DNA of 64,000 nucleotides from Gammaproteobacteria bacterium Milos-ODIII6 (GCA_029228645.1 JAPTHR010000011.1:183-64182); one strand, 5' to 3'; counted from the stretch's first letter, positions 24,115-34,060 are shown. Notes: generated by a model not told the origin, from the sequence alone. Numbers and translations: made by a program.

Positions 24115-25110
24115 TTAGTCGTCCCCGTTCCCGTTGACCGGGTAGGGGAGATCGAGGAACTCCAGGCGCGCACCCTCGGGACTGCCGAGGTGGACCGCGC
24201 CACTGTCCGCCACGCTGATCTCGATCACGGCCAGCGCTTCGTGGCCGCCTTGCGGTGCGGGCGCAACGCTCACCAGCCTGCCGGCCCCCTGGCCGGATGC
24301 GCTGTGCTCGGAGAACAACTCAGCCCCGGCGCCGGGTGCCGCCGGGCTTTCGATCCGGACGCGGTACATGCGGCGCTTGAGTTTTCCGAGGTACTGCATG
24401 CGGGCGACGATTTCCTGCCCGGTGTAACAGCCCTTGGTGAAGCTCACGCCCTTGACGGCCTGGAGGTTGGCCATCTGAGGAACGAATGCCTCAACCGTCT
24501 CTTCCCACACGCTGGGGATGCCGGCGCGGATGTCCAGGAGCTTCCAGGCAGCAAAGCCCGTTGGAGTGGCACGCGTGGCCGCTTCCTTCCAGAGGGCCTC
24601 GATCTGCGACGGCGGTGCGATCACCTCGAAGCGTGGACGATCGCCGGCGATTCGGATCACGCTGTAACCGTCCTGGAAGGTGATCGCATCGTCCTCGGCC
24701 GGCGGCTCGACAGGCAGCAGATCGAGCGCACACTCACCGCTCAATTCGACCCGGGCGAGCTCGCCGCTGGCGTCCTCGAGCTTCGCCCTGGATCTCAGGA
24801 CGAACATGCGCAGGCGCTTGAGCACGGCTTCCAGGCGTTCCATCGGTAGCATCAGGAGCAGGTCGCCGTCGCGCTCCAGGATGCGGAAACTGGTGAGCAT
24901 GCGCCCCTTCGGACTGCAGTAACTGCTCAGCTGACTGCGCCCGGCATCGACCTGGTTGATGTCGTTGGTCAGTTGCCCCTGCAGGAACTGGCGCGCATCC
25001 TCGCCGCTGACCCGGATCAGGCCGAGTCCCGACAGGTCGCTCAGGGCACATTCGGCGATCGGCGCCTGGCTGAGACTCTGGTTACTCAGGAAATCCTGCC
25101 AGTCCTGCAT
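24115..25110 (-). CDS. ygfZ: tRNA-modifying / Fe-S assembly protein YgfZ
   Basis: YgfZ is a folate-binding GcvT-like protein that helps make or repair certain Fe-S enzymes such as MiaB. The 331-aa product carries the signature KGCYTGQEIVARMQYLGKLKRR with the functional cysteine. N-terminal segments LIRVSGEDARQFLQGQLTNDI and SYCSPKGRMLTSFRIL are typical. The gene is divergent from the RNase II-like gene with 97 bases between. Confidence 0.95.
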   Translation of the reverse strand: MQDWQDFLSNQSLSQAPIAECALSDLSGLGLIRVSGEDARQFLQGQLTNDINQVDAGRSQLSSYCSPKGRMLTSFRILERDGDLLLMLPMERLEAVLKRLRMFVLRSRAKLEDASGELARVELSGECALDLLPVEPPAEDDAITFQDGYSVIRIAGDRPRFEVIAPPSQIEALWKEAATRATPTGFAAWKLLDIRAGIPSVWEETVEAFVPQMANLQAVKGVSFTKGCYTGQEIVARMQYLGKLKRRMYRVRIESPAAPGAGAELFSEHSASGQGAGRLVSVAPAPQGGHEALAVIEISVADSGAVHLGSPEGARLEFLDLPYPVNGNGDD

Positions 25111-25207
25111 TCAACTTCTCCCACATTGGCGTTTTGACTCGACGACCGCGTTATCATAGCCCAATCCCATTCACCCTGAACTTGCAGTAATCCGAGGGAA
25201 ATCATCC

Positions 25208-27019
25208 GTGTCATCGTCGCTGGGCGCAGGCGCCCTGGTCATCTATAAGAGTCAGCCAGCGCTGGTCGCCTCCGTAGGCGAGAAAATCGAAATCCGAACC
25301 CCTTCGGGGAAGGATCGCAAGGTGCGGCCCAAAGACGTGCAGTTGCTGCATCCGGGCCCGCTCCAGTCACTTTCTTCGCTGCGTGACCCGCAGGCCAACC
25401 TCGACGAGAGCTGGGAGCTGCTGCAGGGCGAGCAGCCCGGCTTCGAGGATTTGGCCGAGCTGGTTTTCGGCGAGTTCTCACCGTCCTCCGCGTGGGCCTG
25501 CTGGCAGTTGTTGCAGGATGGTCTCTATTTCCGCGGCGACATGCACGCCATCGCGGTCGTCACGCCGGCCGAATTCTCGCAGGAAAGTGAGCGGCGTGAG
25601 AGCCAGGCGCGCGAGGCCCGGGAGTGGGATGACTTCATCTCGCGCGTGCAGGCTGGCGACCTGCAGGAGAGCGATCGCAAGCGCCTGGCCGAGGTCGAGC
25701 GCGTCGCCCTCGGGGCGTCCGAGCACAGCCGGATACTCGCAACGCTCAAGACAGAGGCGACTCCGGATGCGGCGCACCGATTCCTGCTGCGCTGCGCTTA
25801 CTGGTCGCCGGAGGAGAACCCCTGGCCGCGCCGTGCAGGGCTGAACCTGTCGCCTCCGGAGATCGGCGTGCCGGATCTGCCGCAGGAGGAGCGCCTCGAT
25901 CTGACTCACCTGGCCGCTTGGGCGATCGATGATGTTGGCAACCAGGATCCAGATGATGCGATCAGCCTGGACGGCGATTATCTCTGGGTACACATTGCCG
26001 ACGTCGCCGCGCTGGTGCGTCCGGATGGTCACCTCGATCGGGAGGCGAGGGAGCGCTCGGCGAATCTGTACCTCCCTGAACAAACCGTGCCAATGTTGCC
26101 GGATTCAGTTACGCAGCAGCTTGGCCTCGGCCTGCTGGAGGAATCCCCGGCGCTCTCGATCGGTATGCGTTTGCTGGCCGGGGAGCCTGCCGACATCCGC
26201 ATCGAGCGCACCCGCGTAAAGGTGAATCGCACCAGCTACGACGAAGTCAACGGCCGCATGAGCGAATCACCCTTCGCGCAGATTGCGGCCATCACCGATG
26301 CCTACCGCCAGCGGCGCCTGGCGCGCAATGCGGCGCGACTCGATCTGCCCGAAGCCTCTGTGCGCGTTGTCGACGGGGATATCCGGATTCGGCCGCTGCC
26401 CAAGACGGCCAGCCGTGACATGGTGACCGATGCCATGTTGATGGCGGGTGAGGCGGTGGCGATGTTTGCCGAACAGCACGACCTGGCGATTCCATTCGCG
26501 ATGCAGCCGGAGCCGGAAGAGATCCGCCACCCGGCAACTGCCTCGGAGATGTATGCCTACCGGCGCCTGTTCAAGCCCAGCAACACGGTGCTGCATCCGG
26601 AACCTCATTTCGGTCTGGGTCTGCCACGCTACGCGCGCGCCACCAGCCCCCTGAGACGCTATGCGGACCTCCTGGTGCACCAGCAGTTGCGGGCTTTCGT
26701 CAGTGGCGCTGAGCCCATGTCGCGCGAGCTGATGGCCGAGCGCATCGCCGGCATCGACGTGACCAATGCGCGCATCCGGCGCGCCGAACGGCAATCCAAT
26801 CTGCACTGGAAACTGGTTTACCTGCAGCGCCACCCCGATTGGCAAGGCGATGCCGTCGTGGCGTCGCTGGAGGAGCGCAAGGCGGTGTTGCTGATTCCCG
26901 AACTGGCGATGGAGGTCAAGGTCCGGCTGCACGATAAATTCGCCCTCGACGGGGGGGTTCGGATTCGATTGCGTGAGACCGATACGGTGACTCAGGATGC
27001 GTGGTTCAGGGTGCTGTGA
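25208..27019 (+). CDS. Ribonuclease II family protein (RNB domain)
   Basis: Enzymes of this family degrade RNA 3' to 5'. The 603-aa product has a divergent N-terminal part in place of clear cold-shock domains. The RNB catalytic domain follows, with AIDDVGNQDPDDAISLDGD supplying the acidic metal ligands and LPRYARATSPLRRYADLLVHQQL near its end. The C-terminus is a short S1-like barrel. It is shorter than E. coli RNase II (644 aa). It begins at a GTG with GAGGGAAA upstream (25193-25200). It may be RNase II itself or a paralogue, so no symbol is assigned. Confidence 0.88.
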   Translation: MSSSLGAGALVIYKSQPALVASVGEKIEIRTPSGKDRKVRPKDVQLLHPGPLQSLSSLRDPQANLDESWELLQGEQPGFEDLAELVFGEFSPSSAWACWQLLQDGLYFRGDMHAIAVVTPAEFSQESERRESQAREAREWDDFISRVQAGDLQESDRKRLAEVERVALGASEHSRILATLKTEATPDAAHRFLLRCAYWSPEENPWPRRAGLNLSPPEIGVPDLPQEERLDLTHLAAWAIDDVGNQDPDDAISLDGDYLWVHIADVAALVRPDGHLDREARERSANLYLPEQTVPMLPDSVTQQLGLGLLEESPALSIGMRLLAGEPADIRIERTRVKVNRTSYDEVNGRMSESPFAQIAAITDAYRQRRLARNAARLDLPEASVRVVDGDIRIRPLPKTASRDMVTDAMLMAGEAVAMFAEQHDLAIPFAMQPEPEEIRHPATASEMYAYRRLFKPSNTVLHPEPHFGLGLPRYARATSPLRRYADLLVHQQLRAFVSGAEPMSRELMAERIAGIDVTNARIRRAERQSNLHWKLVYLQRHPDWQGDAVVASLEERKAVLLIPELAMEVKVRLHDKFALDGGVRIRLRETDTVTQDAWFRVL

Positions 27020-27094
27020 CGGGGCGTCCGTGTACACCGACAGCCCTGCCTGAACCGGCTATACTCAGGCCTTTCAAGCGAGCAGGAGTTTGGC

Positions 27095-27292
27095 GTGGAC
27101 GACATGAAATCCGGCAACAACGTGAGAAAACCACACGACAGAACCTCCTCGGAAGAATTCACCAGTTTTTGTGAAGCCGAATTCGAACGCCGTCGTAACT
27201 CCGGAACCAGTTTCGACGAACAACGTTATCAGCAGGCCATGAACCTGGTCATGGAAAAGCTGCGTCGATTGGAAGAAGGGGGGGCGGCATGA
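27095..27292 (+). CDS. Small hypothetical protein coupled to SMC-like ATPase
   Basis: The 65-aa product is highly charged and helical, with FTSFCEAEFERRRNSGTSFDEQ followed by YQQAMNLVMEKLRRLEEGG. No signal peptide or membrane segment is present. It starts at a GTG with AGGAG six bases upstream and ends in an ATGA overlap with the next gene. That indicates translational coupling and suggests the two proteins are made together. I do not recognise a family. A TATACT box at 27060-27065 could be part of a promoter. Confidence 0.72.
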   Translation: MDDMKSGNNVRKPHDRTSSEEFTSFCEAEFERRRNSGTSFDEQRYQQAMNLVMEKLRRLEEGGAA

Positions 27293-29193
27293 TCATCACG
27301 CGTCTCGAGGCCAGCAACGTGCTCAAGTACCGGCGGCTCTCCCTGAGTCTTCCGGAGAAGGGTCTCATTGCCATCAGCGGGCAAAACGAATCGGGCAAGA
27401 GCAGCATTGGCGAGTCGGTCTGTTTCGCGCTCTTCGGCCGGACTTTTTCGGTTGGCCCGGATGATCTGCACAAGGTGGTTCGCTGGGGCGAGAATCATTG
27501 CGTGGTGCGCCTGGATTTCCGCATCGCTGACCAGAGTTACACGTTGTCACGTTTTCTCGATCGCGATGGTAATCACAGTGCCAAGCTTGCGCTCGAGGGT
27601 GAAGAAGAGCCCTTCGCGCGCGGCGTGACGCACGTCAACGAACTGCTGGTCGGCCTGCTGGGTTTCGAGTACGAGCAGTTCGTCGAGTCTTTCTATCTCG
27701 CGCAGCGCGAGATAACCACCCCGCACCCGCACAGCCAGGCGGTCAAGATCATGGCCGGGGTGGCGCCGCTCGAGCAGGTGGATAGGGAGATCGGTAACGA
27801 GATCGCCGAACGCAAGGAACTGCTCGAGGAAGTGGAAGCGGAATGCGATGCCCTGCGACAGGAGATGGACGACCTGGGCGTGCAGGAGGGCTACCTGGAT
27901 CGACTCCGCGAGCACAGGGCCGAGACCCTGGAAGAACGGGAACAGGTGGTCGCTCAGGTGGATGAATTGCGCGAACGCGTGGCTGTCTACGAGCACAACA
28001 CGCGCGCGGCTTACAAGGCGGAACAGGCGCGCTCACGGGCCTCATTCCTGCGCTTTCTGTTCTTCCTGCTGGCGGCCCTCGTCGGGGGTTCCTGGTGGCT
28101 GCTGGTACCGGGGCGAGAAACGCCCGCGGGCGAGCAGTTCCCCACCTTGCTCGACCAGTACCTGCCGCAGTGGCAGCAGGTGCCGCCCGAGTGGTTGTTG
28201 TGGGGTGCGGCCGGGTCCGTGGTCCTGTTCCTGCTGATGTGGATTCGCGTGGCCGTCAAGAGAGGCCGGGTGGGTCGCCTGCGCGCCGAAGCGGGACTGC
28301 TGGCCGAGAGCCTGCAGAAGGCGAGAACCTTCGATCTGGAGGTCGAGCAGGAGGCAGAACCGGTGGCGGTCGCCACTGAGGCGGAGGCCCCGGAAGATCC
28401 GGATGTCCTGGAGGCAGACGAGTTGCCAGCGGTGGAGTCGGTACCGGTGCGCCCGGATGCTTCCGAGCTGGAAGACATCGCGGCTTCGGTCGCCACGGGT
28501 GAGGCGACCGTGCGCCGGGTCCTGGAGTACGCCGAGCCGGAGATGGCCTGGCTCGGCTACGTGGGTGGATTGCTGGGTGATCAGGCGGTGGACCTCGAGC
28601 AGGCGATTGCGACCGAGGAGGAGCGCGTGCGCGAGCAGCGCAGTCTGCTCGAGGTGCAGGCCGGTATTCGCGGGAAGCGGGAGGATGTACTGGCCCGCAT
28701 CGACTTGCGGCTCAAGGCGCAGGAGTTGCTGCAGGGGTCGATTGCCCATCTGTCCAACAACTTCAATCGCGACATCAAAGACCTGGTGGCGCGCATGCTG
28801 CCGCGTTTCACCGACGAACGCTACGAGCATCTGCAGATCGACCAGGACCTGAGGGTGCGCGTTTTCTCGGCAGAGAAACGCGATTTCATGGATCTCGAAG
28901 AGGTTTCCAGTGGCACCCAGCGTCAGATAATGCTGGCCCTGCGCCTGGCGCTGTCGCAGAAGCTGCTCAGCCGTAAAATCACGGGCAAACAGTTCGCTTT
29001 CCTGGATGAGCCGTTCGCGTTTTTCGACGAGGACAGGACCCGCAAGGCGCTCGCGGCGCTGGCGGATCTGTCAGCGGATATCAGCCAGGTCTGGATCGTC
29101 GCGCAGTCGTTTCCCGTGGATAGCGCGGTTGGCTTCGATGCGCACATCGTGTGTGAGCGCGGTTCGGAGGAACTGGTACTCGAGGCCGGATAA
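27289..29193 (+). CDS. Membrane-anchored Rad50/SbcC-like AAA ATPase
   Basis: The 634-aa product resembles SMC/Rad50/YhaN ATPases. The order is Walker A GQNESGKSS (31-39), Q-loop SFYLAQREI (near 139) and a coiled-coil arm (about 165-250). Two membrane helices follow (about 253-273 and 302-322). An acidic linker (350-400) and a second coiled-coil (430-485) lead to the ABC signature SSGTQRQ (540-546) and Walker B FAFLDEPFAFFDED (569-582). Rad50-type proteins tether or process DNA ends, usually with a nuclease such as SbcD; none is nearby. The membrane hairpin where a zinc hook would sit is unusual. The gene overlaps the 65-aa gene by four bases. Confidence 0.85.
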   Translation: MIITRLEASNVLKYRRLSLSLPEKGLIAISGQNESGKSSIGESVCFALFGRTFSVGPDDLHKVVRWGENHCVVRLDFRIADQSYTLSRFLDRDGNHSAKLALEGEEEPFARGVTHVNELLVGLLGFEYEQFVESFYLAQREITTPHPHSQAVKIMAGVAPLEQVDREIGNEIAERKELLEEVEAECDALRQEMDDLGVQEGYLDRLREHRAETLEEREQVVAQVDELRERVAVYEHNTRAAYKAEQARSRASFLRFLFFLLAALVGGSWWLLVPGRETPAGEQFPTLLDQYLPQWQQVPPEWLLWGAAGSVVLFLLMWIRVAVKRGRVGRLRAEAGLLAESLQKARTFDLEVEQEAEPVAVATEAEAPEDPDVLEADELPAVESVPVRPDASELEDIAASVATGEATVRRVLEYAEPEMAWLGYVGGLLGDQAVDLEQAIATEEERVREQRSLLEVQAGIRGKREDVLARIDLRLKAQELLQGSIAHLSNNFNRDIKDLVARMLPRFTDERYEHLQIDQDLRVRVFSAEKRDFMDLEEVSSGTQRQIMLALRLALSQKLLSRKITGKQFAFLDEPFAFFDEDRTRKALAALADLSADISQVWIVAQSFPVDSAVGFDAHIVCERGSEELVLEAG

Positions 29194-29258
29194 GGGCGCC
29201 TCGGTGGTGCTGCCGTCCCCGGGGCGCATCGTGGGGGGGCGTTTCCCGGGAGCGAAAA

Positions 29259-29597
29259 TCAGCGAGCCTTTCTGACTTCCTCGAAGGGATCGGTCTCGCT
29301 CTCGCTCGGCGGGACCTGATGGTCCTGGGGGCTCCAGCTGTCATGGCACTTGTCCGCCTGCACGCCCTGCAGCGTCAGCAGGGTCCAGACCGCGGCAATT
29401 GCCCACATGCCAAGACCCAAACCCACGGTATACCAGTTGACCCCGGGCACGTTGGTTGGGCCACCCATGAGGCCGTAAGCGACGCTCACCACACCAAACA
29501 ACCAGAAGACCGTGATGGCGGGTGTGCAGTGGGTGCCGCAGCCATAGCGGCAGGCGCCAATCGGCGGAAACAATGTGGAGGTGAAGATGCCCTTCAT
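29259..29597 (-). CDS. Small membrane protein with cysteine cluster
   Basis: The 112-aa product has an N-terminal cysteine cluster (IGACRYGCGTHC). Two membrane helices follow (about AITVFWLFGVVSVAYGLMGG and YTVGLGLGMWAIAAVWTLLTL), then a charged cytoplasmic tail. The ATG at 29597 is preferred because GGAAGAG lies upstream; one ten codons earlier lacks a ribosome-binding site. The three clustered cysteines could bind a metal, but no family was recognised. It lies between the convergent ATPase gene and suhB. Confidence 0.65.
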   Translation of the reverse strand: MKGIFTSTLFPPIGACRYGCGTHCTPAITVFWLFGVVSVAYGLMGGPTNVPGVNWYTVGLGLGMWAIAAVWTLLTLQGVQADKCHDSWSPQDHQVPPSESETDPFEEVRKAR

Positions 29598-29748
29598 GCC
29601 GTTCTCTTCCGTAATTCGATCAACCATTAATGTCGAGCCGGGCCGCCGTTTTCCGGCAGCAAACAGGCGCCTCTAGACCAGTGGATGAAAACACAGCGGC
29701 TTTCGGGGGACAACAGGGTAATCCAGCACCTCGCGGGCAAAGCGGGGC

Positions 29749-30546
29749 TCAGAAGCGCATTGCCTCAGGGACATGTGGCGCAAGCCGGCGAACCATCTCG
29801 GTGTGGACTTTCAAGTTGCCAGCGATCACGTTGCCGCTCTCGAGGTGGCGGCTGCCACCTCGGATATCGCTGACCACGCCACCGGCTTCGCGCACGATCA
29901 GGGTTCCGGCGGCAAAATCCCATGCGGACAAGCCGAGTTCCCAGAAACCATCCATGCGGCCGGCGGCAACCCAGGCGAAGTCGAGTGCCGCGGACCCGGG
30001 GCGGCGAATGCCCGCGGTGTCGGTGATCATGGCGCGCATCATTGCCAGGTAGCTGTCCACGTAACGCTGGTCGCGGAAGGGAATGCCGGTGCCGATGAGT
30101 GCGCCCTTGAGCGTGCGCTGTTGGCTGACGCGCAGCCGGCGGTCGTTGAGCAGCGCCCCGTTGCCCCGACTGGCGGTAAACATCTCGTCCCGTACCGGGT
30201 CGAAGACCACCGCGCTGATCAGCTCATCCCGATGCTGCAGGGCGATCGAAACCGAGAACTGCGGCAGTCCGTGCAGGTAATTGGTGGTGCCGTCGAGCGG
30301 ATCGATGATCCATTGGTACTCGTTGCCGGCATGCGCGCCGCTCTCCTCGGCGAGCACGGCATGGTTTGGATAGGCTCGCCGGATCGTGTCGAGAATCGCC
30401 TCCTCGGCGGCACGATCCACCTCGGAAACGTAGTCGTTGCTCTGTTTCTCGGCAACATTCAGGGTCTCGACGCGATGGAACGATCGCATGATGATGGAGC
30501 CGGCCTTGCGAGCGGCGCGAACTGCAATATTGGTTGTCGGATTCAT
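29749..30546 (-). CDS. suhB: Inositol-1-monophosphatase SuhB
   Basis: SuhB hydrolyses inositol phosphate and also acts in rRNA antitermination and ribosome maturation in E. coli. The 265-aa product has metal-binding motifs AVLAEESG, WIIDPLDGTTNYLHGLPQFSVS and SAWDFAAGTLIVREAGG. The ATG at 30546 (MNPTTNIAVRAARKAG) fits the family; longer upstream reading is unsupported. It is divergent from trmJ (73 bases), the usual gammaproteobacterial arrangement. Confidence 0.96.
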   Translation of the reverse strand: MNPTTNIAVRAARKAGSIIMRSFHRVETLNVAEKQSNDYVSEVDRAAEEAILDTIRRAYPNHAVLAEESGAHAGNEYQWIIDPLDGTTNYLHGLPQFSVSIALQHRDELISAVVFDPVRDEMFTASRGNGALLNDRRLRVSQQRTLKGALIGTGIPFRDQRYVDSYLAMMRAMITDTAGIRRPGSAALDFAWVAAGRMDGFWELGLSAWDFAAGTLIVREAGGVVSDIRGGSRHLESGNVIAGNLKVHTEMVRRLAPHVPEAMRF

Positions 30547-30619
30547 GGCGCGCGAGGATACGGCAATTGCTGTCCCGCAGCTACAACCGTTACCCATGGA
30601 GTGCAGTAAGATACCGGAC

Positions 30620-31402
30620 ATGCTGAGCAATATTCGAGTCGTGCTGGTCGAAACCTCTCATCCGGGCAATATCGGCGCGGTCGCGCGCGCGCTGAAAAAC
30701 ATGTGCCTGCACGAGCTCGTGCTGGTCAACCCGCTCCATTTCCCGTCCAGCGAGGCGGATGCGCGCGCGTCCGGCGCTCAGGACGTCCTGAAAAACGCGC
30801 GCGTGGTGCAGTCACTGGAGGAGGCCGTCGGTGATTGCCCGCTCGTGATCGGCGCCAGCGCGCGCAAGCGCTCGGGTCTGTGGGATCCGCTCCTGCCGGG
30901 TGAAGCCGCGCAGCGCGCCCTGGCGCAGGCGAGGTCCGCTCCAGTGGCCCTGGTTTTCGGTCGTGAGAGTTCGGGGTTGACCGCGGCCGAACTGGACCGT
31001 TGCACCCATCTGATGCATATCCCGGCCAACCCCGAGTATTCCTCGCTCAATATCGCCATGGCGGTTCAGGTGCTCAGCTACGAGTTGCGCATCCGCTCCT
31101 TGCAGGCTGGCGAATCCCAAGGGGAGCCGGTACAGCAGGATCAGCCGCGACCAGAGGGAGCGAATCAGGCATCGGTGGCGCAGATGGAGGGTCTGTTCAA
31201 GCACCTGGAACAGGCGATGAAGGATTTTGGCTTCCTGCAGGCCGGACGCGAGGGCCGGATTATGCAGCGACTGCGCCGCCTGTTTCATCGTGCCGCCCCC
31301 GACGAGCGGGAAGTCAATATACTGCGTGGCATCCTGAGTTCGGCCCAGGGGAGAAAGTCCATGCGCGCTGCTGAACACCCGCAGTCGGACGAGCCGCGAT
31401 AA
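30620..31402 (+). CDS. trmJ: tRNA (cytidine/uridine-32-2'-O)-methyltransferase TrmJ
   Basis: TrmJ methylates the ribose of nucleotide 32 in tRNAs, using S-adenosylmethionine and a SPOUT knot fold. The 260-aa product has [22 protein letters not shown] at the start and the knot motifs [19 protein letters not shown] and [24 protein letters not shown]-terminal extension follows ([13 protein letters not shown] to ILRGIL). The ATG at 30620 matches family starts. cysE follows 26 bases later, consistent with co-transcription. Confidence 0.96.
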   Translation: MLSNIRVVLVETSHPGNIGAVARALKNMCLHELVLVNPLHFPSSEADARASGAQDVLKNARVVQSLEEAVGDCPLVIGASARKRSGLWDPLLPGEAAQRALAQARSAPVALVFGRESSGLTAAELDRCTHLMHIPANPEYSSLNIAMAVQVLSYELRIRSLQAGESQGEPVQQDQPRPEGANQASVAQMEGLFKHLEQAMKDFGFLQAGREGRIMQRLRRLFHRAAPDEREVNILRGILSSAQGRKSMRAAEHPQSDEPR

Positions 31403-31428
31403 CGACAAAGACCGTCGAGCGAGTAGTC

Positions 31429-32259
31429 ATGTTCAACAAACTCCGAGAAGATATCCAGGCTGTGTTCGATCGGGATCCGGCCGCGCGCAATACCCTCGAA
31501 ATCCTGACCGCCTACCCGGGAGTGCACGCTCTGCTGTTTCACCGCCTGGCGCACGCCGTCTGGAATCTGGGGGCGAAATGGCTCGCGCGGGTCATCGCCC
31601 ATCTGGCACGCTGGTTGACCGGGATCGAGATTCACCCCGCGGCCACTATCGGGCGTCGCTTTTTCATCGATCACGGCATGGGCGTGGTTATCGGTGAGAC
31701 CGCGGTGATCGGTGACGACTGCACCCTGTATCACGGCGTGACCCTCGGTGGAACCAGTTGGCAGAAGGGCAAGCGTCATCCGACCCTGGGTGACGGCGTG
31801 GTTGTCGGTGCCGGCGCCAAGGTCCTCGGGCCGATCGAGATCGGTGACGGTGCGCGCATCGGGTCGAACGCGGTGGTGGTCAAGTCCGTGCCTGCCGACA
31901 GTACGGTGGTCGGCGTCCCTGGACGCCTGATCGAAGCCAAGCGAGGGCCGCGTGACACGGCGCACCGCGAACACATGGCGAGCAAGATGGGCTTCGATGC
32001 CTACGGCGTGACACGCGATGCGCCTGACCCCGTCGCGCATGCGATCAATTGCATGCTCGATCATCTGCATGTCATGGAGTCGCGCATGAAACAGATGTGC
32101 GAGGCAATGCGCGAGATGGGAGTGGAATCCCCGGTGAGCGGCGACATGCCCGAGGTGCCGACCTGCGAGATCGTTTCGACCGCCGAGGAACTGAATCGCA
32201 TGCACCTGGATGAGGATGCGGAAGAGGTGTTTCCGGACAACAGCGAGCAGAATAAATAA
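31429..32259 (+). CDS. cysE: Serine O-acetyltransferase
   Basis: CysE makes O-acetylserine, the direct precursor of cysteine. The 276-aa product has the N-terminal helical domain ([27 protein letters not shown]) and a left-handed beta-helix of hexapeptide repeats ([33 protein letters not shown], then [22 protein letters not shown]). About 60 extra C-terminal residues are acidic and not conserved. Its position just before iscR couples cysteine supply to the Fe-S assembly operon, as is common in gammaproteobacteria. Confidence 0.96.
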   Translation: MFNKLREDIQAVFDRDPAARNTLEILTAYPGVHALLFHRLAHAVWNLGAKWLARVIAHLARWLTGIEIHPAATIGRRFFIDHGMGVVIGETAVIGDDCTLYHGVTLGGTSWQKGKRHPTLGDGVVVGAGAKVLGPIEIGDGARIGSNAVVVKSVPADSTVVGVPGRLIEAKRGPRDTAHREHMASKMGFDAYGVTRDAPDPVAHAINCMLDHLHVMESRMKQMCEAMREMGVESPVSGDMPEVPTCEIVSTAEELNRMHLDEDAEEVFPDNSEQNK

Positions 32260-32282
32260 CCCGGACAAGGGTGCGCTTGAGA

Positions 32283-32314
32283 ATACTTGACTAATTTAGT
32301 CGGCATTGTATAGT
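32283..32314 (+). promoter_or_regulatory. isc operon promoter overlapped by IscR type-1 box
   Basis: The stretch 32283-32307 matches the type-1 IscR consensus (ATASYYGACTRWWWYAGTCRRSTAT) at 23 of 25 positions. It covers a promoter made of TTGACT (32287-32292), a 16-bp spacer and TATAGT (32309-32314). IscR carrying its [2Fe-2S] cluster should therefore repress the operon when Fe-S supply is adequate. Confidence 0.92.
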
Positions 32315-32347
32315 TCCGCGCATTCAACTGAGTCGGAGTCCGGTGTC

Positions 32348-32821
32348 GTGAGATTGACCACCAAGGGCCGCTACGCGGTGACCGCCATGCTGGATCTCGC
32401 CATGCATGATGGCAAAGGCCCCATCACCCTGGCCGATATTGCGCAGCGACAGGGGATATCCCTTTCGTACCTGGAACAGCTCTTCTCCAGGCTTCGCAAA
32501 CAATCGCTGGTGAGCAGCGTGCGAGGTCCGGGTGGGGGCTATACCCTGGGTCGCGACGCAGCCTCGATTTTCGTTGCCGAGGTGATCTCCGCGGTGGACG
32601 AGAACGTCGACACGACTCGCTGCGCGGGAGCGCACAATTGCCAGGACAACCAACAGTGCCTGACGCATGACCTGTGGCAGGATCTCAGCACCCGGATTTA
32701 TGATTATCTCAGCCAGATCAGTCTCCAGGACCTGATGCAGCGCAGAGGAGTTCAGGAGGTGGCGCGTCGCCAACAGGACGAGTCGCCGAGTGTTTCCGCC
32801 GAGGCAATCAGTGCCCGTTAA
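32348..32821 (+). CDS. iscR: Fe-S cluster regulator IscR
   Basis: IscR is an Rrf2-family repressor and activator that senses Fe-S status. The 157-aa product starts at GTG 32348 ([18 protein letters not shown]). The winged helix has [13 protein letters not shown], and the cluster ligands are C92, C98, C104 and H107, in the same numbering as E. coli. An IscR box lies over its own promoter, so it should autoregulate. It is the first gene of the isc operon. Confidence 0.97.
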   Translation: MRLTTKGRYAVTAMLDLAMHDGKGPITLADIAQRQGISLSYLEQLFSRLRKQSLVSSVRGPGGGYTLGRDAASIFVAEVISAVDENVDTTRCAGAHNCQDNQQCLTHDLWQDLSTRIYDYLSQISLQDLMQRRGVQEVARRQQDESPSVSAEAISAR

Positions 32822-32845
32822 GTTTGTGGTTTAGGTTCAGAAACT

Positions 32846-34060
32846 ATGAAATTCCCGCTTTATCTCGATTACTCCGCCACCACCCCAGTGGATCCGCGTG
32901 TGGCTGAGAAAATGTGTGCCTGTCTCACCCCGGACGGCGTTTTCGGCAATCCCGCTTCTCGCTCCCACCCGTTCGGATGGGAAGCTGAAAAGCTCGTCGA
33001 CCAGGCGCGTGCGGATGTTGCCGCACTGGTCAATGCGAACCCCAAGGAGATTGTCTGGACCTCGGGCGCGACCGAGTCCGATAACCTGGCGATCAAGGGT
33101 GCGGCCCATTTCTATCAGAAGAAAGGCAAGCACATCATCACCCTGAAGACCGAACACAAGGCGGTCCTGGATACCTGTCGCCAGCTGGAGCGCGAGGGTT
33201 TCGAGGTCAGCTACCTCGATGTGCGCGATGATGGCTTGTTGGACCTTGACGCGTTCCGCGATGCGATTCGCGAAGACACCATTCTTGCGTCGGTGATGCA
33301 CGTGAACAACGAGATCGGCGTCATTCAGGATATCGAGTCCATCGGCAACATCTGCCGGGAAAACAAGATCATTTTCCACGTGGATGCAGCCCAGAGTCCG
33401 GGCAAGGTGGAGATCGACCTGGAACGCCTGCCGGTCGACCTGATGAGCTTTTCGGCACACAAGATTTACGGTCCCAAGGGGATCGGCGCCTTGTACGTCC
33501 AGCGCAAGCCGCGGGTGCGCATTGAGGCCCAGATGCACGGTGGCGGTCACGAGCGCGGTATGCGCTCCGGCACTCTCGCCACGCATCAGATCGTCGGCAT
33601 GGGGGAGGCCTTCCGGATTGCCAGGGAAGAGATGGCGAGTGAGAACGAACGCCTGTTCGCCTTGAGACAGCGCCTCTGGGACGGCTTTAAGGACATGGAG
33701 GAGGTCTACATAAACGGGGATCTCGAGCACCGCATCGCGGGCAACCTCAATGTCAGTTTCAATTTCGTCGAGGGCGAGTCGCTCATGATGGCCCTCAAGG
33801 ACATGGCGGTGTCATCCGGCAGCGCCTGCACCTCCGCCAGCCTGGAGCCCAGTTACGTGCTGCGCGCGCTGGGCCGTTCGGACGAGTTGGCGCATAGCTC
33901 GCTGCGTTTTACGATGGGCCGGTTCACGACTGCCGAGGAAGTCGATTACGTGATCGCTGAGGTGCGCAAGCAGGTCGAGCGTCTGCGCGAACTGAGCCCG
34001 CTATGGGACATGTTCAAGGACGGGGTCGACCTCAGCACCGTCCAGTGGGCTGCTCACTGA
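32846..34060 (+). CDS. iscS: Cysteine desulfurase IscS
   Basis: IscS takes sulfur from cysteine for Fe-S clusters, thiamine and tRNA thiolation. The 404-aa product has the PLP lysine K206 in [13 protein letters not shown]104 in KTEHKAVLD, and the persulfide cysteine C328 in [14 protein letters not shown]. These match E. coli numbering and length. It lies 24 bases after iscR. Unusually, iscU does not follow directly: a hairpin region and an RRM gene intervene. Confidence 0.98.
   Translation: MKFPLYLDYSATTPVDPRVAEKMCACLTPDGVFGNPASRSHPFGWEAEKLVDQARADVAALVNANPKEIVWTSGATESDNLAIKGAAHFYQKKGKHIITLKTEHKAVLDTCRQLEREGFEVSYLDVRDDGLLDLDAFRDAIREDTILASVMHVNNEIGVIQDIESIGNICRENKIIFHVDAAQSPGKVEIDLERLPVDLMSFSAHKIYGPKGIGALYVQRKPRVRIEAQMHGGGHERGMRSGTLATHQIVGMGEAFRIAREEMASENERLFALRQRLWDGFKDMEEVYINGDLEHRIAGNLNVSFNFVEGESLMMALKDMAVSSGSACTSASLEPSYVLRALGRSDELAHSSLRFTMGRFTTAEEVDYVIAEVRKQVERLRELSPLWDMFKDGVDLSTVQWAAH

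Noticed and set aside
27289-29193. Assigning the ATPase as SbcC
   Set aside because: It is much shorter than SbcC, carries two membrane helices in place of a zinc hook and has no sbcD neighbour.
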